A stretch of DNA of 64,000 nt. It comes from JBCBKP01 sp038521625 (GTDB lineage: Bacteria > Planctomycetota > Phycisphaerae > Phycisphaerales > UBA1924). The notes under the pieces are model-generated. The model made no database searches. It was not told where the DNA came from and saw only the letters and a list, made by a program, of their open reading frames with translations. The translations under genes and the position numbers were made by a program. The DNA lies in NCBI GenBank assembly GCA_038521625.1, contig JBCBKP010000015.1, positions 1 to 64,000 of the forward strand, in the 5' to 3' direction. Shown piece after piece: positions 60,129-64,000 of the stretch (the first letter of the stretch is position 1; every line of letters starts with the position of its first letter).

Positions 60129-60280
60129 CCGTTGCTCCCGGCGGTTCGTGCGTGCCATCGACCGCTCAACTCCTGAAGCGCGGGCTTTCTTTCGTCGGCT
60201 TCGACGGCCGCGACGGGTCCGATCCTCGCCGCCGGAGGTCGGCGACAGAACCATCTCGCCCCCGGACGGCGGCGACGGAA

Positions 60281-61873
60281 CTAGATCCCGGTATCGGTGA
60301 TCGTCAGCGGGAAGTCGTGGATCGACGCGATCTGCTCGGCCGACTTCTCGGCCAGCCCGTCGAAGCGGGCAACAAGCGACGCCGGGTCGTCGCTCGCGAG
60401 CGCACCGAGCGTCTTCCACTTGTTATCGAGCAGCGCGTTGAGGTCCGCGGTCGTGTTCCGCGCGTGCCCGGCCGGGTACATCACGAGGCCGCTGTCGAAC
60501 TCGGCCCCGTCCTTGGCGGTGATCACGAGGCTCGTCGGGATGCCGTCCGGGTACTTGCTGTCGTACGCCTCGCCGCCGTGCTCGAACTCGATCTTGTCCA
60601 TCAGATTTCGCGTGATGGCGTTGTGGATCGCCGCCTCCGAGTAGTCGTGGGGCGTCAGGATCAGCTCCTCCCAGGACGGCTTCTTGCCCGACCCGTGACC
60701 CTCCAGCGCCTTGCGCATCAGCGTCGAGATGATGTAGACCATTGAGTGATCGGCCGACTGACGCGTCGTCGGGCTCCGCTTCGCGGGGTCGCCGATGATC
60801 CCGAACGCCGGTTCGTAGGCCACGATCTTGAGCCTCGTGATCGAGTCGCCCGTCGCGTCGTCCATCAGGTGCGGCGCCTTCTCGAACAGGTCGATCACCG
60901 CCTGGATCGCGCCGGCCGACTGGTGCTCGTACAGCCCGAGCTTGAAGTGCATCCCCATCACCGCGAAGTCGTCGCCCGTCCGCGACAGGTACAGGTCGAA
61001 CGGCGAGGCGTCGCCCGGGCCCGTGTTCGCCCGATCGGCGTCGACCTTCTTGAACATCTGCCCGGGCCCCTCGAAGATCCGGAAGATCGCCTCGGGGTTG
61101 CGGAAGATGTCGCGCGGCCCGAGGAAGCCGCGCATCGAGCGGTGCACCGCCGTGACCGCCGCCTCGGTCGAGATCGCCGCACTGCTGCCCTTGCTGTCGC
61201 TCAGCTGCTTGCCCGCGCGGATCGCCCGGAACGGGATGTGGTGCGCGACCGTCATGCCGATCGCCGACTCGATCTGCTCCTCGGTGGCGCCGAGCATCGC
61301 GCCGTACACCGCCGCCGACGCGATCGCCCCGTGCACGACGTGGTCGATCTTGTACGTCTTCAGGCTGAACGCCTCTGCCAGCCGCCCGCGGATCTCGTCC
61401 AGGCAGACCATCGCCCGCAGCGCGTCGGCGCCGCCCCTGCCGGTCATCTGCGCCGCCGCGACGCACACCGCGTAGAAGTCGTTGTGCCCGAACTCGCCCG
61501 CCGTCTGGTCACGCTTGGGGTTGTAGCCGAAGTTCGTGCCGTTGCTGTCCCACTCGCGGACCGCGGCGCAGTTGGCGACGATCGCCTTCTCGGGCTTCAC
61601 CGCGGCGCTCGAACCGAAACAAGTCGCCCCGGGCTTGTCGGCGGAGGGGTAGTCGTGCGCCTCCTCGCGCAGCAGCACCGGGGCGTTCGTCCCGAGCGCC
61701 AGCGCCGAGACCCCGCAGATCGCCGCGTCGGTGAAGAACTGGTTGGTCTTCGCCAGCACCGACGCGTCCGGCTCGCCCCGCAACTCGGGGTTGTCCGAGA
61801 GAAAGCCGATCGCGTACCGCGCGATGCCGAGGGCCTGGTTCGTGTCCGCCGGGAGATGGGTGTGGTCGCTCAT
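60281..61873 (-). CDS. prpD: MmgE/PrpD family 2-methylcitrate dehydratase
   Basis: 530-aa iron-independent dehydratase-family protein. Characteristic patterns are REWDSNGTNFGYNPKRDQTAGEFGHND early on, YKIDHVVHGAIASAA, HIPFRAIRAGKQLSDSKGSSA and the C-terminal sandwich domain. It would convert 2-methylcitrate to methylaconitate. The start ATG at 61873 leaves only 49 bp to the divergent methyltransferase gene, so promoters overlap. Downstream (152 bp) follows the lipoprotein hydrolase. No prpE or regulator gene is visible. Confidence 0.9.
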   Translation of the reverse strand: MSDHTHLPADTNQALGIARYAIGFLSDNPELRGEPDASVLAKTNQFFTDAAICGVSALALGTNAPVLLREEAHDYPSADKPGATCFGSSAAVKPEKAIVANCAAVREWDSNGTNFGYNPKRDQTAGEFGHNDFYAVCVAAAQMTGRGGADALRAMVCLDEIRGRLAEAFSLKTYKIDHVVHGAIASAAVYGAMLGATEEQIESAIGMTVAHHIPFRAIRAGKQLSDSKGSSAAISTEAAVTAVHRSMRGFLGPRDIFRNPEAIFRIFEGPGQMFKKVDADRANTGPGDASPFDLYLSRTGDDFAVMGMHFKLGLYEHQSAGAIQAVIDLFEKAPHLMDDATGDSITRLKIVAYEPAFGIIGDPAKRSPTTRQSADHSMVYIISTLMRKALEGHGSGKKPSWEELILTPHDYSEAAIHNAITRNLMDKIEFEHGGEAYDSKYPDGIPTSLVITAKDGAEFDSGLVMYPAGHARNTTADLNALLDNKWKTLGALASDDPASLVARFDGLAEKSAEQIASIHDFPLTITDTGI

Positions 61874-61922
61874 GGCCGCATCATTGGCGGGCCATCTTCC
61901 CCAGGACGCGTACCATCGCCGG

Positions 61923-62783
61923 ATGGCCCCATCCGCAACCGTTTCTTCGCAGCAGACCGCGCCGACCGGATCGCCAGTCCACGCCGAACCCCCGCCGATC
62001 ACCCGCGTCGCCTGCGACTGCTGCGGCTCGACCAACATCGCGCGAGACCCGAGGCTCTCGCAGCACCCGTGGTGCCTCGCGCGCTGCGCCGACTGCGGCT
62101 TCGTCTTCCTGGAGAACCCGCCCGCCGCCGAGACCCTCGAGGACGAGTTCGCCTGGGAAGACATGATGGCCGGACGCCGCAAGCGACGCGATTCGGGCGC
62201 CCGCAAGGCCGTCGCCAGCATCCGCCGCTTCGGCAAGTCGATCCGCGGCAACAAGCTCAGGGACCTCGTCCTCGGCTACCTCGCGCCCGGCGACACCCTC
62301 GACCTCGGCTGCGGCTCCGGGACCCGCTGGGACGACCTCCCCCCGGCGTACATCCCGGTCGGCGTCGAGATCGAGCCCAAGCCCGCCCAGCTCGCGGACG
62401 AGAGATTCAAAGCCCGCGGCGGGCGCTGCCTCAAGGGCGGCGTGGTCCAGTGCCTGGACTCTCTCGAGGACCGCTCGGCCAGCGGCGCGATCCTCCGCGC
62501 CTACCTCGAGCACGAGCCCGAGCCCTTCGCCGTGCTCGACGCGATGGCCCGCGTGCTCGAGCCCGGCGCCCGCGTGCTCGTCAAGGTCCCCAATTACGGC
62601 TCGATCAACGCCAAGCTCCAGGGTTCGCGCTGGTGCGGCTGGCGTCTGCCCGAGCACGTCAACTACTTCACGCCCGCAACCCTCACCGGGCTGATGCAGC
62701 GGGCCGGCTACAAGACCGCACGCTTCGGCCCGACCGACAAGCTCCCGCTCTCCGACAACATGTGGGCGGTCTTCGAACGCTAA
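61923..62783 (+). CDS. SAM-dependent methyltransferase with N-terminal zinc-binding segment
   Basis: 286-aa class I methyltransferase. The N-terminus carries CDCCGS and CLARCADCGF (about residues 32-60), a likely zinc ribbon as in methyltransferases of natural-product or surface-glycan pathways. Motif I is LDLGCGSG (about 123-130), and the C-terminal part has FDLV-like replacements and LPEHVNYFTPATL. It starts with ATG at 61923, divergently from prpD, and its stop overlaps the MscS gene by four bases. The substrate is not apparent. Confidence 0.85.
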   Translation: MAPSATVSSQQTAPTGSPVHAEPPPITRVACDCCGSTNIARDPRLSQHPWCLARCADCGFVFLENPPAAETLEDEFAWEDMMAGRRKRRDSGARKAVASIRRFGKSIRGNKLRDLVLGYLAPGDTLDLGCGSGTRWDDLPPAYIPVGVEIEPKPAQLADERFKARGGRCLKGGVVQCLDSLEDRSASGAILRAYLEHEPEPFAVLDAMARVLEPGARVLVKVPNYGSINAKLQGSRWCGWRLPEHVNYFTPATLTGLMQRAGYKTARFGPTDKLPLSDNMWAVFER

Positions 62784-63871
62784 TCGCCGACCGGCGTCTC
62801 GGTTCGCAAACGCGGCAGTGCACCCGGTTGCTCGCGCTTCACGAAGTCGATCAGACCCTCGCGGATCTCGCACCGAAGGTCCCAGCACGCCGGGCTTGTC
62901 CCCGAGCTCACCAGCGCACGCAGCACCATGACGCGGTCGGTCGTCTCGATCACCTGCAGAACGCACACCCGCTTGTCCCAACGCGGGTTCGCCTCGCAGA
63001 GCCGCTGCAGCTCTTCGCGCAGCGCGTCCACGTCCGCCGAATAATCCAGGTGCAGCGTGACGCTCCCGATGATCTGGGCCGTCCGACGCGTCCAGTTCTG
63101 GAACGGCTGCTCGATCACCTGGCTCAGAGGCACCACCAGCCGGCGCTCGTCCCAGATCTTCACGACCACATACGTCGCCGTGATCTCCTCGATCCAGCCC
63201 CACTCGCCCTCGATGATGACCGCGTCGTCCAGCCGGATCGGCTCGGTGATCGCGATCTGCAGCCCCGCGATCAGGTTCCCCAGCACCGGGCGCGCCGCGA
63301 AGCCCACCGCCAGGCCCGCCACACCCGCCGACGCCAGCAGCCCCTGGCCGACCTGGCGCACCGACTCGAAGCTCATGAGCACGCCCGCGACGCCCGCGAC
63401 CGCGATCACCATCTCCGCGGTGCGCACCAGCACACGGGCCCGCGTGTGCATCCGCCGCGCCCGCAGGTTGTCCGCCACAGAGACGTCGTACTTGGCGAAG
63501 ACAATCTCGTCGATCACCGAGACCGCGCCGATGATCGTCCAGGTCAGCACCGCGATCATCCCCGCGCGCAGCACCGAAAGCACCAGCTCGCGGTCGTCGC
63601 CCTCCAGTGGCGTCCAGCCCAGCGCCACGATCGCGCCGACCAGCAGCAAGAACACCAGCGAGCGCACCCGTGTCCGCCTCTTGAGCAGCCCGTCCGCAGG
63701 CCCAGGCGTGCGGCCCCTCTTCGGCCGCCCGGCGAACAGGAAGATGAGCGTGTGGATCAGCGCGACGCCGAGCGCGACCACGCCGAACAGCGCCAGCGCA
63801 TCGCCCCAGCCGCCGAACGACGCGTCCAGCGTCGCCATCAAGCCCTGACCCTCGCCGCCCGCGTCCTGCAT
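62780..63871 (-). CDS. MscS family mechanosensitive channel
   Basis: 363-aa small-conductance mechanosensitive channel-type protein. About four hydrophobic segments precede the pore-lining helix with GLLASAGVAGLAVGFAA, and the MscS core continues LGNLIAGLQIAITEPIRLDD. A cytoplasmic beta domain follows (GEWGWIEEITATYVVVKI, NWTRRTAQIIGSV). An AAGGTGG-like ribosome-binding site supports ATG 63871; ATG 63838 is an alternative. It is convergent with the methyltransferase gene. Role: release of solutes under osmotic downshock. Confidence 0.92.
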   Translation of the reverse strand: MQDAGGEGQGLMATLDASFGGWGDALALFGVVALGVALIHTLIFLFAGRPKRGRTPGPADGLLKRRTRVRSLVFLLLVGAIVALGWTPLEGDDRELVLSVLRAGMIAVLTWTIIGAVSVIDEIVFAKYDVSVADNLRARRMHTRARVLVRTAEMVIAVAGVAGVLMSFESVRQVGQGLLASAGVAGLAVGFAARPVLGNLIAGLQIAITEPIRLDDAVIIEGEWGWIEEITATYVVVKIWDERRLVVPLSQVIEQPFQNWTRRTAQIIGSVTLHLDYSADVDALREELQRLCEANPRWDKRVCVLQVIETTDRVMVLRALVSSGTSPACWDLRCEIREGLIDFVKREQPGALPRLRTETPVGD

Positions 63872-63967
63872 CGCGCCACCTTACCGACGAGCCGTCGCAA
63901 CGACCCATCTTCCGCCGCGGCCTATCCTGTGTTAACCCAAGCCCTGCAATCCTCGGAGACCTCGCCC

Positions 63968-64000
63968 ATGACCGCCACGCCCGTCATCGTCGCCGCCAAG
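63968..64000 (+). CDS. Start of a possible acetyl-CoA acetyltransferase (partial)
   Basis: Only 11 codons are visible: MTATPVIVAAK. Thiolases commonly begin with VIVAAKRTP, so a thiolase is plausible, but the window ends here. GGAG lies 11 bases before the ATG. Nothing else can be said. Confidence 0.4.
   Translation, partial: MTATPVIVAAK

Overview
The window is a GC-rich chromosomal segment that most resembles a planctomycete of the class Phycisphaerae. The clues are abundant secreted proteins with degenerate dockerin-like C-termini bracketed by cysteines, a PEP-CTERM-like tail, two sulfatases, a planctomycete-style pseudopilin with an H-X9-DG-type tail, many small membrane proteins ending in zinc ribbons, and a futalosine-pathway menaquinone gene. 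No rRNA, prophage, insertion sequence or CRISPR array is visible. One tRNA, tRNA-Leu(CAA), is present.

Layout. 1-228 holds a tandem repeat. 229-23,963 is mostly housekeeping: a cobalamin-type acyl-CoA mutase large subunit, a MATE exporter, a membrane-anchored SurA/PpiD-like protein, rpsD, purF, mqnD, a fumarylacetoacetase-family enzyme, a LemA pair, smpB, an isolated atpC, an isolated FecCD-type permease, a beta-lactamase-fold lipoprotein and a methionine synthase encoded as two adjacent genes. 24,115-30,679 is a tandem family of three secreted proteins, two of them metzincin proteases, sharing a jelly-roll-like module and a two-repeat C-terminal tag. 30,884-33,508 carries rpmE and a feoAB iron-uptake operon with a palindrome just upstream.

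33,542-52,455 looks like a polysaccharide-utilisation region: two sulfatases, a 1279-residue GH2 beta-galactosidase with an inserted LamG-like domain, two GH16 enzymes, a GH3 enzyme, a sugar-binding protein, a pseudopilin, three small secreted adhesion or binding proteins and a LacI-family regulator. Sulfatases with beta-galactosidase and GH16 suggest a sulfated galactan or mixed algal glycan (inference). A recurring near-palindrome around AACTGTT lies upstream of both GH16 genes, upstream of a secreted-protein gene and, in a poorer form, upstream of lacI, so a local LacI regulon is plausible.

52,613-64,000 returns to housekeeping: tRNA-Leu, a methyltransferase, trigger factor, small membrane proteins, then a methylcitrate-cycle group on the minus strand (PrpD, PrpB, PrpC homologues) interrupted by a lipoprotein hydrolase and a zinc-ribbon membrane protein, followed by a second methyltransferase, an MscS-type channel and the first codons of what may be a thiolase.

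The least conventional items are the shared dockerin-like tag (with a cohesin-like partner candidate in the same window), the candidate LacI operators, a cysteine cluster inserted into the G domain of FeoB, the split MetH, and an isobutyryl-CoA-mutase-like active site in a mutase without a cobalamin domain. All functional statements rest on reading the sequence and family knowledge; no database search was run.
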